A DNA stretch of 64,000 nucleotides, taken from an uncultured Spirochaetota bacterium. Its GTDB lineage: Bacteria > Spirochaetota > Spirochaetia > Treponematales > Treponemataceae. Position numbers and translations under genes: made by a program. The stretch covers positions 558,001 to 622,000 of the forward strand of contig CALXMF010000001.1 of NCBI GenBank assembly GCA_944389415.1, in the 5' to 3' direction. Under the pieces are notes generated by a model. The model did not search any database. It had not been told where the DNA came from and worked only from the letters and a program-made list of their open reading frames with translations. Position 1 is the stretch's first letter; the number at the start of each line of letters is the position of its first letter. Below, in pieces: positions 1 through 7,883 of the stretch.

Positions 1-426
1 CCCAAAGATAAAATGTGTGTTGGCACAGGTCGGCGGGCAATGGAAAAATGGATACTTCGTTCTGCTTTTGAGGGATATCTGCCGGATTCAATTCTCTGGC
101 GCCAGAAAGAGCAGTTTTCTGATGGCGTTGGATACAGCTGGATAGATACCCTAAAGCAGCTTGCGGAAGAAAAAGTCAGTGACGCGCAATTTGCCGCTGC
201 GGCGAAGTGTTTCCCCATACATACACCGCTTAATAAAGAAGAATATTTGTATCGTTCTTTGTTTGCGCAGTTCTTTCCATCTGAGGCAGCTGCCAGAACA
301 GTACCGCATGAGGCTTCTGTTGCCTGTTCAACGGCGAAAGCTCTTGAATGGGACGCGGCGTTCAAGAATATGAATGAACCGTCAGGGCGTGCCGTTATGG
401 GAATTCATGAGCAGGCGTATTCATAA
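1..426 (+). CDS. asnB: Asparagine synthase B, C-terminal part (cut by window edge)
   Basis: The reading frame is open from base 1, so this is the 3' part of a gene that begins outside the window. About 141 residues are visible. They match the C-terminus of the glutamine-hydrolysing asparagine synthetase AsnB of the E. coli type: the stretch WRQKEQFSDGVGYSWID, then a tail with SVACSTAKALEWDAAF and PSGRAV close to the stop. The family makes asparagine from aspartate, ATP and glutamine in the cytoplasm; the visible part belongs to the synthetase domain, while the N-terminal glutaminase domain lies upstream. No good terminator follows; a small hairpin with arms CTGCTG/CAGCAG starts just after the stop. 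Confidence 0.93.
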   Translation, partial: PKDKMCVGTGRRAMEKWILRSAFEGYLPDSILWRQKEQFSDGVGYSWIDTLKQLAEEKVSDAQFAAAAKCFPIHTPLNKEEYLYRSLFAQFFPSEAAARTVPHEASVACSTAKALEWDAAFKNMNEPSGRAVMGIHEQAYS

Positions 427-436
427 TGCTGCTGCC

Positions 437-465
437 TTGACAGCAGGGATATCCTGAGATACTCT
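437..465 (+). promoter_or_regulatory. Possible promoter for the acyltransferase gene
   Basis: TTGACA at 437-442 is followed after 17 nt by TACTCT (460-465); a GATACT at 458-463 gives a 15-nt spacer instead. The -35 is perfect and the -10 is poor. The 5' leader to the start at 512 would be about 40 nt. Confidence 0.35.
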
Positions 466-511
466 AAACAGAGTTGAAAATAATAATCTCTCTGTGAGGA
501 GTTTTGTAGTG

Positions 512-1405
512 ATGGAAGGAATACCTCTGAAAGATAAATACGGCTGTTATTTTGAAAAAATGGCGCAGCTGTCGCATGCCGCAGGGCGGATAGATGAGAC
601 AAATGTCTGGCAGGTGGCAAATCCGGCGACACGCGCGATTATGGACAGTATGCTGCATGAAAATCTGCAAGAGGGGTCCCGGCTTGAAGGGCGCGAGCAT
701 TTTAAAGAATTCTATGAGTTAGTAAAGAGTGGCAAACGCGGACTGATTCTGATGGAGCATTACAGTAATATGGATCTGCCTGCGCTCTGTTATCTGCTTG
801 ATCATGACGGGGAAGAATTTGGTAAAGAGCTTGATGAGCGGATTGTCGCCATCGCCGGTATGAAGCTGAACGAAGAAAATCCCATGGTCAGGGCATGGGC
901 TGAAGGTTTTTCCCGAGTTGTTATTTATCCCAGTCGCAGTCTGGCAAAATATACGGATTCTGAAGAGTATGCTCAGGAAGAAGCGAAAAGCCGGAAAATT
1001 AATATGGCTGCGATGCGGGCGATGGATAAAGCGAAAAAAGCCGGGAAAGTTATTCTGGTATTTCCCAGCGGGACACGGTATCGGCCTGGAAAACCGGAGA
1101 CAAAAAAAGGTCTGCGTGAGATAGATTCTTATTTGCGTATGTTTGATATTATGCTCTTGGTATCACTGAACGGTAATTGCCTGCGTATCAATCCTGAAGA
1201 TCCGGAAAATATGATTGCGGATCTTGTGGTTCCTGATAGAGTGATTGTAACGGCGAGTCCTGTTATTGAGTGCAAGAAATTTCGCAATGAGGTAATTAAC
1301 GGTATTTCAGATCCGGCTGTTGATCCTAAACAGGCGACTGTTGATCGGGTTATGGAAATTCTTGCAGAACAGCATGAAAAAAGTGAAATGATGCGCAGTG
1401 TTTAA
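512..1405 (+). CDS. PlsC-type glycerolipid acyltransferase
   Basis: The protein of about 297 residues has the glycerolipid acyltransferase signature: HYSNMD (the H-x4-D catalytic pair) near residue 90 and VFPSGTRYRPG (the FPEGTRS-like block) near residue 190. The family moves an acyl chain onto glycerol-3-phosphate or lysophosphatidate at the membrane face, so a phospholipid synthesis role is likely. Whether it acts at sn-1 or sn-2 cannot be read from sequence. I place the start at ATG 512 because GAGGAG (496-501) lies 10 nt upstream; GTG codons at 494 and 509 are in frame but less likely. A strong hairpin ends the gene. Confidence 0.8.
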   Translation: MEGIPLKDKYGCYFEKMAQLSHAAGRIDETNVWQVANPATRAIMDSMLHENLQEGSRLEGREHFKEFYELVKSGKRGLILMEHYSNMDLPALCYLLDHDGEEFGKELDERIVAIAGMKLNEENPMVRAWAEGFSRVVIYPSRSLAKYTDSEEYAQEEAKSRKINMAAMRAMDKAKKAGKVILVFPSGTRYRPGKPETKKGLREIDSYLRMFDIMLLVSLNGNCLRINPEDPENMIADLVVPDRVIVTASPVIECKKFRNEVINGISDPAVDPKQATVDRVMEILAEQHEKSEMMRSV

Positions 1406-1411
1406 GATAAT

Positions 1412-1447
1412 AAAAAATGTCCGCTGATATGCAGCGGACATTTTTTA
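1412..1447. terminator. Bidirectional terminator between convergent genes
   Basis: A 15-bp perfect stem, AAAAAATGTCCGCTG (1412-1426) with CAGCGGACATTTTTT (1432-1446) and a 5-nt loop. T-runs occur on both strands, and it lies between the acyltransferase stop (1405) and the cyclase stop (1448), so it can serve both. Confidence 0.9.
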
Positions 1448-4273
1448 TTATTTGCTGGTAAGATTTATTACCCCATCCCAATCTGCTTCTGGCGGAGTCT
1501 TGATATAATTTTTGCAGCGCTCGGCAAAAAGGTTTGCGGCCCCATCTTCTGGAGTAAGTGCGTCTGCCTCTGTAAAGAACGGCAATGCTTTTGTAAATTG
1601 TTTCTGTTCATACAGTTCCAAGCCTTTATGAAATAAGTTCAGAGCCTGCCGCTGTGTCTGTGATATGTCTGCTGTAAATCCTATAGGATTGTACAGTTGA
1701 ACTGGTGTATTTATACCGACTACCCGAACGCGATCAAAGCGTCTGACTGTAATTTCACCTTGATGAGCGCCTGCTTCAATTGCTTTCCAGGTACTTTCAG
1801 AAATCAGAATCCACGATGCGTACATTTTATTAACGCCTTCGAGCCGGGCGGCAATATTTACATTATTTCCCATAATAGTATAGTTCATTTTTGTATTAGT
1901 CCCCATATTGCCGACAACCATTTTTCCGGTATTGATTCCTATTCGTGTATATATGGGCATTGGAATAGAACCATCTGCCAGGTGACGCCGGTTAAAGTCG
2001 CTTTCAAGCTGCTTAATCCTGATGGCGCTGGCACAGGCTCGATACGCGTGATCATCAAATGATACAGGGGCGCCAAAAAAAGCAACTATTGCATCTCCTA
2101 TGTATTTGTCTATGGTGCCTCTCTGTTCAAGAATGACATCGCTCATGGCTGTCAGATATTCATTCAGAATAGAGACCAATTGTACGGGAGTTACCTGTTC
2201 TGATAAGGTGGAAAAGCTTTTTATATCAGTAAAAAAAGCTGTGATGTTTTTTTCTGTGCCGCCAAGAGAAAGTTTTTCTGGATCTTTGAGAATATCATTA
2301 ACAACATCCTTTGTCAGATATGTGGAAAACGCCTGCCTGAGAAATTTTTTATCATGATCTGTTTTCATATATCTGTATGCGGCTGTCGCAAGATAACCTA
2401 AAAATAATATAGCGAATCCGGGGAGAAATGGCAGATACACACTAAACCACCGTATAGCGGCAATACAGACAGCCGGTACGAGTAATACTAATAACAGTCC
2501 GCTCAAATTCTGAATAAATACAGTAACTTTGGTTGTGAGTAAAATATATGCGATAAGCAGTACGGATGCTGCCGTAAACGGGATTACCCACCAGACAGGT
2601 TTAATAAATGATTGTGTGATAATGGTGTTGTAGATATTTCCGTGTGTGCCTACATTTGGATATCTTGCCGCAAATGGAGTAGCTCCCATATCGGTTGTAC
2701 TTGTTGCGCTGTTTCCTATTATACAAAAACTGTTCTGATATATTTTCTGCATAACGGAGAATGTCTCAAGATATTCTTGTAGCTGCTGCTGCAGGAGAGA
2801 AAATGTCTGCTGTACAACAGATTGTATAGAAGCAAGCTGTTCCACATCAATTTCATCAGCCATACTGCTAAGCCGGTCTTGTATTTGCTGTAGATATGGT
2901 CCCTGAGCAAAGGCTTGCGCCTCATTAAAGAAAGCGGAACGAGCGGAAAAATACAATTCATAATCGCTTTCAGAAATTCCGCCATCAATAGCAGTTCCGT
3001 CTATATTAAACCCTTTGCATAGTGAAAGCAAATGTTGTTGTAATTGGCGTATATCTTTATAATCCTGTATCAATTGTGTAATCGGCTGATAGTATGGCAG
3101 CCAGCCGCCGTTTTCGTCTACAATGTAAAATCCATCACTGAACCAATGTAAACATTCTACTATTTTCTTTTCTATGGCATCGAGCTGTAACAGATACACT
3201 ATTGGTTCATGACGAAAACTGTCGTGATAATCTGTGTCATGCAGCCAGTTGATAAGCATTCTTCCGTCTCTGTCCAGAGGGATGGTGATATCTTGCCGCT
3301 GGTGCTGATTTGGAAGAAGCGCGTTTTTTATAATAAGCACATTGTCCGTACGTTGCATCTCTGTGGTATTAAGCAGATTCAGTATAGGAGCAAAAACCAG
3401 CTGCGGCAGATATTTACCATTATATTGATACAGGAGCTCAATTCTTCGTCGGCTGCCGTCCGGATCTACAACAACATTTGTAAATCCTGCCCCCTGAGCG
3501 TGCTGCATAAATGGCAGCATTGCCGGAGAAAAACCTGTTTCAATATGCTGCATTTGAATTGTGCGCTGATTATTCTGTGATATCAGATTTTCAGGGTCTG
3601 TTACTGTATTAATCAAAAAGCGCTGTTCTGTATACTCTTTTGACTCCTGTGCTGAGTCATAAATGTTTCCATAATTTACAGTTACATATGAATTACCGAA
3701 AAACTGCAATGCTTTTGCGAAATAGTCATCATTATCTCTATCAAGTTTATACGCAGCTGTTTCATATAAACTGTTAAAGATGGGAGTAACATTATCCTGT
3801 AAGAGAGAATCAGCTATCTGGGGTGCTTCTTGCGCAGAAAAATTTCCAGCTGCGATGGCAGCCGCGAATTCTGTTAATATTGAGGATATATCATCTTGTC
3901 CCTGCTGTATATGATAGGGAAATTCTTCTTTTTCCTGCGGGTTAAGTCCTTTTTGTGATGGAGAGAGATATTCTATATCAAATACGGCTGAGTATGCTCC
4001 AAGTTCTCTCATGCGCAGCAGCGCATCCGCAACAACATCACGTGTCCATGGCCAAGTCCCAATCTCGTTTAGTGATATATCATCAATATCAACGAAGAGC
4101 AGCTCCTGAGCAATCGCAGGCTCTTTTTTCAGATGCAAAAGAATATCATAAAATTTGTTTTCTATGTTGTTTATGATGTTTTGAGAGAAAAGAAAGCCGA
4201 TCATGAAAATGATTCCAAAACTGATGTATAATACTGCATGGCTCTTTACTACTTTAGGTACTTTATTGTTCAT
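1448..4273 (-). CDS. CHASE2-domain class III adenylate cyclase
   Basis: This 941-residue protein starts with one membrane helix (about 14-30), then a long extracytoplasmic CHASE2 sensor that opens with FVDIDDISLNEIGTWPW. Three membrane helices follow (about 560-650), then a class III nucleotide cyclase domain and a TPR-like helical tail. In the cyclase domain FFTDIKSFS and DAIVAFFGAP carry the two metal-binding aspartates, and NVNIAARLEG carries the transition-state Asn and Arg. The purine-selecting residues look like Lys (TEKN) and Thr (YTIMG), which favours ATP over GTP. It probably makes cAMP in response to an external signal. The CHASE2 region is larger than usual, about 500 residues. The start has no Shine-Dalgarno and a TATACT lies 7 nt upstream. 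Confidence 0.88.
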   Translation of the reverse strand: MNNKVPKVVKSHAVLYISFGIIFMIGFLFSQNIINNIENKFYDILLHLKKEPAIAQELLFVDIDDISLNEIGTWPWTRDVVADALLRMRELGAYSAVFDIEYLSPSQKGLNPQEKEEFPYHIQQGQDDISSILTEFAAAIAAGNFSAQEAPQIADSLLQDNVTPIFNSLYETAAYKLDRDNDDYFAKALQFFGNSYVTVNYGNIYDSAQESKEYTEQRFLINTVTDPENLISQNNQRTIQMQHIETGFSPAMLPFMQHAQGAGFTNVVVDPDGSRRRIELLYQYNGKYLPQLVFAPILNLLNTTEMQRTDNVLIIKNALLPNQHQRQDITIPLDRDGRMLINWLHDTDYHDSFRHEPIVYLLQLDAIEKKIVECLHWFSDGFYIVDENGGWLPYYQPITQLIQDYKDIRQLQQHLLSLCKGFNIDGTAIDGGISESDYELYFSARSAFFNEAQAFAQGPYLQQIQDRLSSMADEIDVEQLASIQSVVQQTFSLLQQQLQEYLETFSVMQKIYQNSFCIIGNSATSTTDMGATPFAARYPNVGTHGNIYNTIITQSFIKPVWWVIPFTAASVLLIAYILLTTKVTVFIQNLSGLLLVLLVPAVCIAAIRWFSVYLPFLPGFAILFLGYLATAAYRYMKTDHDKKFLRQAFSTYLTKDVVNDILKDPEKLSLGGTEKNITAFFTDIKSFSTLSEQVTPVQLVSILNEYLTAMSDVILEQRGTIDKYIGDAIVAFFGAPVSFDDHAYRACASAIRIKQLESDFNRRHLADGSIPMPIYTRIGINTGKMVVGNMGTNTKMNYTIMGNNVNIAARLEGVNKMYASWILISESTWKAIEAGAHQGEITVRRFDRVRVVGINTPVQLYNPIGFTADISQTQRQALNLFHKGLELYEQKQFTKALPFFTEADALTPEDGAANLFAERCKNYIKTPPEADWDGVINLTSK

Positions 4274-4280
4274 ATATAAT

Positions 4281-4310
4281 AGTATAACATGGGTTGCCGC
4301 TTTTTTAGAA
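4281..4310 (-). promoter_or_regulatory. Candidate promoter of the cyclase gene, leaderless type
   Basis: On the minus strand TTCTAA (4310-4305), an 18-nt spacer and TATACT (4286-4281) stand 7 nt before ATG 4273. The -35 is weak. Transcription would begin at or next to the start codon. Confidence 0.4.
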
Positions 4311-4355
4311 ATATATTTTCTTGTTTGCGGTCATTTTATTACCGAAAAAATAAAT

Positions 4356-5480
4356 ATGCAGGGGTCTTTTTCTTACCGGATATTGTTATTATTTGCTGCT
4401 CTATTCTGGTGTACCTCATGTTCATTTGCACGGGAATATTCTCAAGATGAAGCTCGCGAAGCTCGGTATAAAATGGTAGATTACAGTAAGCAGTATGTAG
4501 GTGTTCCATATAAATGGGGCGGTACTGGACCTGATGGAATGGATTGTTCCGGTTTTATTTATACAGTTGCCCGGAATTCTATTGGAGTGCAGTTGCCGCG
4601 TACTGCATCTGAAATGTATAATTATTCGCGCATTGTGCCTGATGCGGAGCGGGAACCTGGGGATCTTGTTTTTTTTAAAACAGTTGGAAACGGCAAAATT
4701 TCTCATGCTGGTATTTATCTTGGAAATGATCAATTTATTCATTCTGCCAGTGATGGACCAAACACGGGTGTAATTATTTCGTCTTTAAAAGAATCATATT
4801 GGAGCAGAACATATGCCGCTGTTGGGCAGATTTTGCCGTCCGGCGGAGAACGTAAAGAAAACTCTTCTGCCTTATCTGCAGGAAAAGATGAAAACAGGAC
4901 GGCTGGTGATACATCTGATACTTCTGGCAGTACTGCTATAAAGGCTTCGGGAAAATCGTTTCAGCAGGAAAAAGGCGGATTTTTATCTCATATAATAGCG
5001 GATGCCTCACTTGGGCTTGATTGGAACTTTGGCGCAGCCGGTGAATTTGTGCTGAATTTAAGGGGGTTCACTTTTCAGCTGCATGCGAGATACAGCGGCG
5101 GAAAAATTGAACCGGGATTGGGATTTAATGTTACTTATGATCATACAATGAGGATATGTCAAATACCAGTGCTTTTTTCCGCCTCAATGCCGTATGGTTT
5201 TCGGGTGTATATGGGACCAGTGTTCACAATCGGCAAACCTGTACAGCCGGGAACAGAATCTAATGTACAAGCATCTATTTTCCCAGGTATTATTGGTGTA
5301 TCATGGCAGTCTCCATCTGCTTCTCTTGGTAAGGTTGATATTTCTTTTGTTCAGGATATCAGATATACTGTATTCAATAATCGGGACGGCAGTGCGCTTT
5401 CTGTTGGAGCAAGTCTTTCTTCTGGTTTTGTATTTTCAACAGGAATTCGAATTATTTTGCCGGTCTCCCGCTTTTTTTAG
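4356..5480 (+). CDS. Secreted NlpC/P60 cysteine peptidase with C-terminal beta-rich domain
   Basis: From ATG 4356 the protein has 374 residues. It begins with an export signal (SYRILLLFAALFWCTSC). An NlpC/P60 domain follows, with catalytic Cys64 in DGMDCSGF, His117 in ISHAG and a third polar residue, His129. This family cleaves peptide cross-links or stems in peptidoglycan. After a Ser/Thr-rich linker (about 160-205), residues 207-374 form a run of short alternating beta strands ending in RFF, which resembles an outer-membrane barrel or autotransporter-like end. That second part is my reading, not a recognised family. An upstream ATG at 4203 would overlap the divergent cyclase gene and gives a poor signal sequence, so I reject it. 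No clear ribosome site is visible. Confidence 0.75.
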   Translation: MQGSFSYRILLLFAALFWCTSCSFAREYSQDEAREARYKMVDYSKQYVGVPYKWGGTGPDGMDCSGFIYTVARNSIGVQLPRTASEMYNYSRIVPDAEREPGDLVFFKTVGNGKISHAGIYLGNDQFIHSASDGPNTGVIISSLKESYWSRTYAAVGQILPSGGERKENSSALSAGKDENRTAGDTSDTSGSTAIKASGKSFQQEKGGFLSHIIADASLGLDWNFGAAGEFVLNLRGFTFQLHARYSGGKIEPGLGFNVTYDHTMRICQIPVLFSASMPYGFRVYMGPVFTIGKPVQPGTESNVQASIFPGIIGVSWQSPSASLGKVDISFVQDIRYTVFNNRDGSALSVGASLSSGFVFSTGIRIILPVSRFF

Positions 5481-5491
5481 GAGAGTGTCTG

Positions 5492-6217
5492 ATGAGAATA
5501 TCTGTAACAGGTTTTTTATGTGTAATAAGTGGTATTTTTTTTGCTGGAATCGTATGCGGGTGTTCTCCTAGTGTTCAGATACATATTGATGAGAACGGAA
5601 GCGCCGCGTGGTCTGTGCATACACAGATGAGCGGTGTTGTTGAAAACATGATACGTGGTATCACCTCACTTCCGGAGGATGCTTCCTTATTTGATGTAAA
5701 CGGTATTCAGGATTCATTAATGCTATCAGGTGTTTCATCGGTATCTGTGTCCGCTGCCGGTACATCAGGTATTGATATATCAGCGACTTTTCCATCGCTG
5801 CAATTTACTGAGTCTCTTGCTCCCGGATTATTGTCAATAAAAGAAAATGAGGCTGCCGGCAGCCATGTTTGTTCTTTCTCTTTATCCCCTGAAATTCTTG
5901 GCGCGATACTAAAAAGGCTGCCTGCAGAGACATCTGAGTATATTGATTTATTAATGGCGCCCGCAGTTACAGGTGAACAGATGTCAGAAACAGAATATGT
6001 ATCTTTAATATCGGCGGTGTATGGTTCCGCAGCTGCTTCTGAACTTGCGGGGGCTGTACTTTCTGTTGAGATTACTGTACCGGCAAATATTATTTCAGCG
6101 GAGGTCTCTTTGCCGACAGCTCAAACTTGTGTATCAGAAAAAACAGTTACGTTTACCATTCCTTTTTGTTCTTTTTTGTCTGAAAATGAGCAGATTGTTT
6201 TTTGCATTCAGTATTAA
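5492..6217 (+). CDS. Predicted lipoprotein of unknown function
   Basis: A 241-residue protein with a lipoprotein signal: a hydrophobic stretch ending in IVCGC, with Cys24 as the likely acylated residue. The mature part is Ser/Ala/Val-rich and has no motif I recognise. AGGAGAG about 7 nt upstream of ATG 5492 supports the start. It lies only 11 nt after the NlpC/P60 gene and is probably co-transcribed, so a cell-envelope role is reasonable. The function is unknown. Confidence 0.75.
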   Translation: MRISVTGFLCVISGIFFAGIVCGCSPSVQIHIDENGSAAWSVHTQMSGVVENMIRGITSLPEDASLFDVNGIQDSLMLSGVSSVSVSAAGTSGIDISATFPSLQFTESLAPGLLSIKENEAAGSHVCSFSLSPEILGAILKRLPAETSEYIDLLMAPAVTGEQMSETEYVSLISAVYGSAAASELAGAVLSVEITVPANIISAEVSLPTAQTCVSEKTVTFTIPFCSFLSENEQIVFCIQY

Positions 6218-6295
6218 TATGTAGCATATTTCGCATCTATTGCTATGTGATACTATTTTAAGTATATATACCGCAAGGAATTATAAAAACAATGC

Positions 6296-6324
6296 TTGCA
6301 AATTCCGCATTTAAGATGTAGACT
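6296..6324 (+). promoter_or_regulatory. Candidate promoter of the hydrogenase operon
   Basis: TTGCAA (6296-6301), a 17-nt spacer and TAGACT (6319-6324) precede the first hydrogenase gene (6367). The leader would be about 36 nt and includes the ribosome site GGGGGT. Confidence 0.45.
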
Positions 6325-6366
6325 TTCGTATTACAAGTTTAATTTCCTATAGCGTGGGGGTCTTAC

Positions 6367-6849
6367 ATGGCTGAAACAACTGATGCCGGATTTTCTCAGG
6401 AATTGATGGCATTTATTGATGAATGGAAAGAAAAGCCCGGAAATCTCATTATGATTTTGCATAAAGTGCAAGAAGAACAGGGGTATATTTCCAAAGCTGC
6501 GGCGCAGGCGGTTGCTGACTTAACACAGTCTCCTCTTGCCCGTGTATATGGAGTAATGACGTTCTATCATTTTTTCAAAACACAACGGCCTGGCAGAAAC
6601 AGAATAAGTGTTTGTCTTGGAACAGCCTGTTATTTAAAAGGTGGTCAGGATTTGATAGATGAAGCGCGGGCGATTTTGAATCTTGGGCCGCAGGATATAT
6701 CAACAGAAGATGGACTTTTTTCTGTTGAACCGGTGCGTTGTATCGGCTGCTGCGGTTTGGCGCCTGTTCTTTCTATAAATGGTGATGTATATGGAAAACT
6801 GACTAAAAGTCAGCTGCCTGCGATACTTGAAAAATATAAAAATACCTGA
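6367..6849 (+). CDS. hydC: NADH-linked [FeFe]-hydrogenase, NuoE-like subunit
   Basis: 160 residues with the NuoE/HydC fold: an N-terminal helical part, then a thioredoxin-like [2Fe-2S] domain whose four cysteines are in CLGTACYLKG and CIGCCG. In trimeric bifurcating hydrogenases this subunit supports the NADH module formed with HydB. The ribosome site GTGGGGG lies 7-9 nt upstream. It is the first gene of an operon that ends with the catalytic subunit hydA at 11425. The pairing with a NuoF-like and an [FeFe] subunit makes a hydrogenase assignment firmer than complex I. Confidence 0.9.
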   Translation: MAETTDAGFSQELMAFIDEWKEKPGNLIMILHKVQEEQGYISKAAAQAVADLTQSPLARVYGVMTFYHFFKTQRPGRNRISVCLGTACYLKGGQDLIDEARAILNLGPQDISTEDGLFSVEPVRCIGCCGLAPVLSINGDVYGKLTKSQLPAILEKYKNT

Positions 6850-6852
6850 TTC

Positions 6853-7419
6853 ATGCATTACACACTCTCCGATATGATTGCTGATTTAACTCAGAATGCG
6901 GTTGAAGCCGGTTCCTCATACATAAAGATTGATATTCAGGAAACGGCCAATGATTTGAGCGTGCATATTTGTGATAACGGCAAAGGAATGAGTGAAGAAG
7001 TGCTAAAGCGTGTTACTAATCCGTTTTATACAGATGGCGTAAAACATCCGAATCGGAAAGTGGGACTTGGGATACCATTTTTGATTCAAACGGTTACAGA
7101 AACTGGCGGAGACTGGAATATTTCATCAAAAGTGGGTGAAGGAACGACTGTCAGCGCCCGTTTTGATTTGACTAATATTGATACTCCCCCGATTGGAAGT
7201 TTTCCCCGTTTATTCCGACAAATCCTTCTTTTATCCGGAGATTATGAAATGGTGATAACACGTATACGAGCAGGGGCAGGGATCGCAGATCCAGATATGA
7301 GAAATTATACGATAACCAGATCCGAAGTATTTGATGCTCTGGGGGATATTTATCTTGCTGCGACTCTTTCTCTCCTGGGAGAATATCTTGAAGGGTTGGA
7401 GAGTGATTCTGGAGAATAG
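6853..7419 (+). CDS. Stand-alone HATPase-domain protein in the hydrogenase operon
   Basis: 188 residues containing a GHKL/HATPase_c domain: N-box DLTQNAVEA near residue 13, G1 box DNGKGM and G2-like GLGIPFL. There is no phospho-acceptor histidine domain, membrane segment or receiver, so it is not a complete sensor kinase. The C-terminal 70 residues match nothing I recognise. It starts 3 nt after hydC and is clearly co-transcribed with it. Related ATPases occur in other NAD-dependent hydrogenase operons. Whether it regulates the complex, phosphorylates a partner (as anti-sigma kinases do) or helps assembly is unknown. Confidence 0.8.
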   Translation: MHYTLSDMIADLTQNAVEAGSSYIKIDIQETANDLSVHICDNGKGMSEEVLKRVTNPFYTDGVKHPNRKVGLGIPFLIQTVTETGGDWNISSKVGEGTTVSARFDLTNIDTPPIGSFPRLFRQILLLSGDYEMVITRIRAGAGIADPDMRNYTITRSEVFDALGDIYLAATLSLLGEYLEGLESDSGE

Positions 7420-7473
7420 CGGAATCAGACTTTGCATCGAAAATCCTTGATGCTGTTTTATGTGGAGGAAATA

Positions 7474-7869
7474 ATGGCAAAAATGACACTTGAGGAATTG
7501 CGCAATCGGCGTAATCAGATGAAATCAGAACTTGAAAAACGTGATACAGATGGAAAAAGTATTCAGATTATTGTTGGTATGGGGACTTGCGGTATTGCGG
7601 CCGGTGCGAAAGATACACTGGACGCTTTTATACAGGAACTTGATAAGAATGGTCTTGGCAGTCATGCGATTATCCGTCAGACAGGGTGCATGGGATTATG
7701 TTCAAATGAGCCAACTGTAGAAGTTATTGTTCCTGATATGCCGGCGGTGATTTATGGAAATGTTACTCCGCAGGTGGTAAAAAAGATTGTAGAATCGCAT
7801 ATTATTGAAAAAAAGCTTGTTGATAATCTGATTCTGGATCGTCCGGCAGCAGACATCATTACAAAATAA
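7474..7869 (+). CDS. Thioredoxin-like [2Fe-2S] ferredoxin of the hydrogenase operon
   Basis: 131 residues. After a short coiled N-terminus (LRNRRNQMKSELEKR), a thioredoxin-like [2Fe-2S] fold follows with MGTCGIAAGAKD and TGCMGLCSNEP. It resembles HndB of NADP-reducing hydrogenases and the N-terminal domain of HydB. It probably carries electrons inside or next to the complex. The start at ATG 7474 is fixed by GGAGGA 5 nt upstream; the longer frame from 7432 overreaches. Confidence 0.85.
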   Translation: MAKMTLEELRNRRNQMKSELEKRDTDGKSIQIIVGMGTCGIAAGAKDTLDAFIQELDKNGLGSHAIIRQTGCMGLCSNEPTVEVIVPDMPAVIYGNVTPQVVKKIVESHIIEKKLVDNLILDRPAADIITK

Positions 7870-7883
7870 GGAGTTTTTTAGGT

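Noticed and set aside
4203-4355. N-terminal extension of the NlpC/P60 protein
   Set aside because: It overlaps the divergent cyclase gene and would bury the signal peptide inside the protein.
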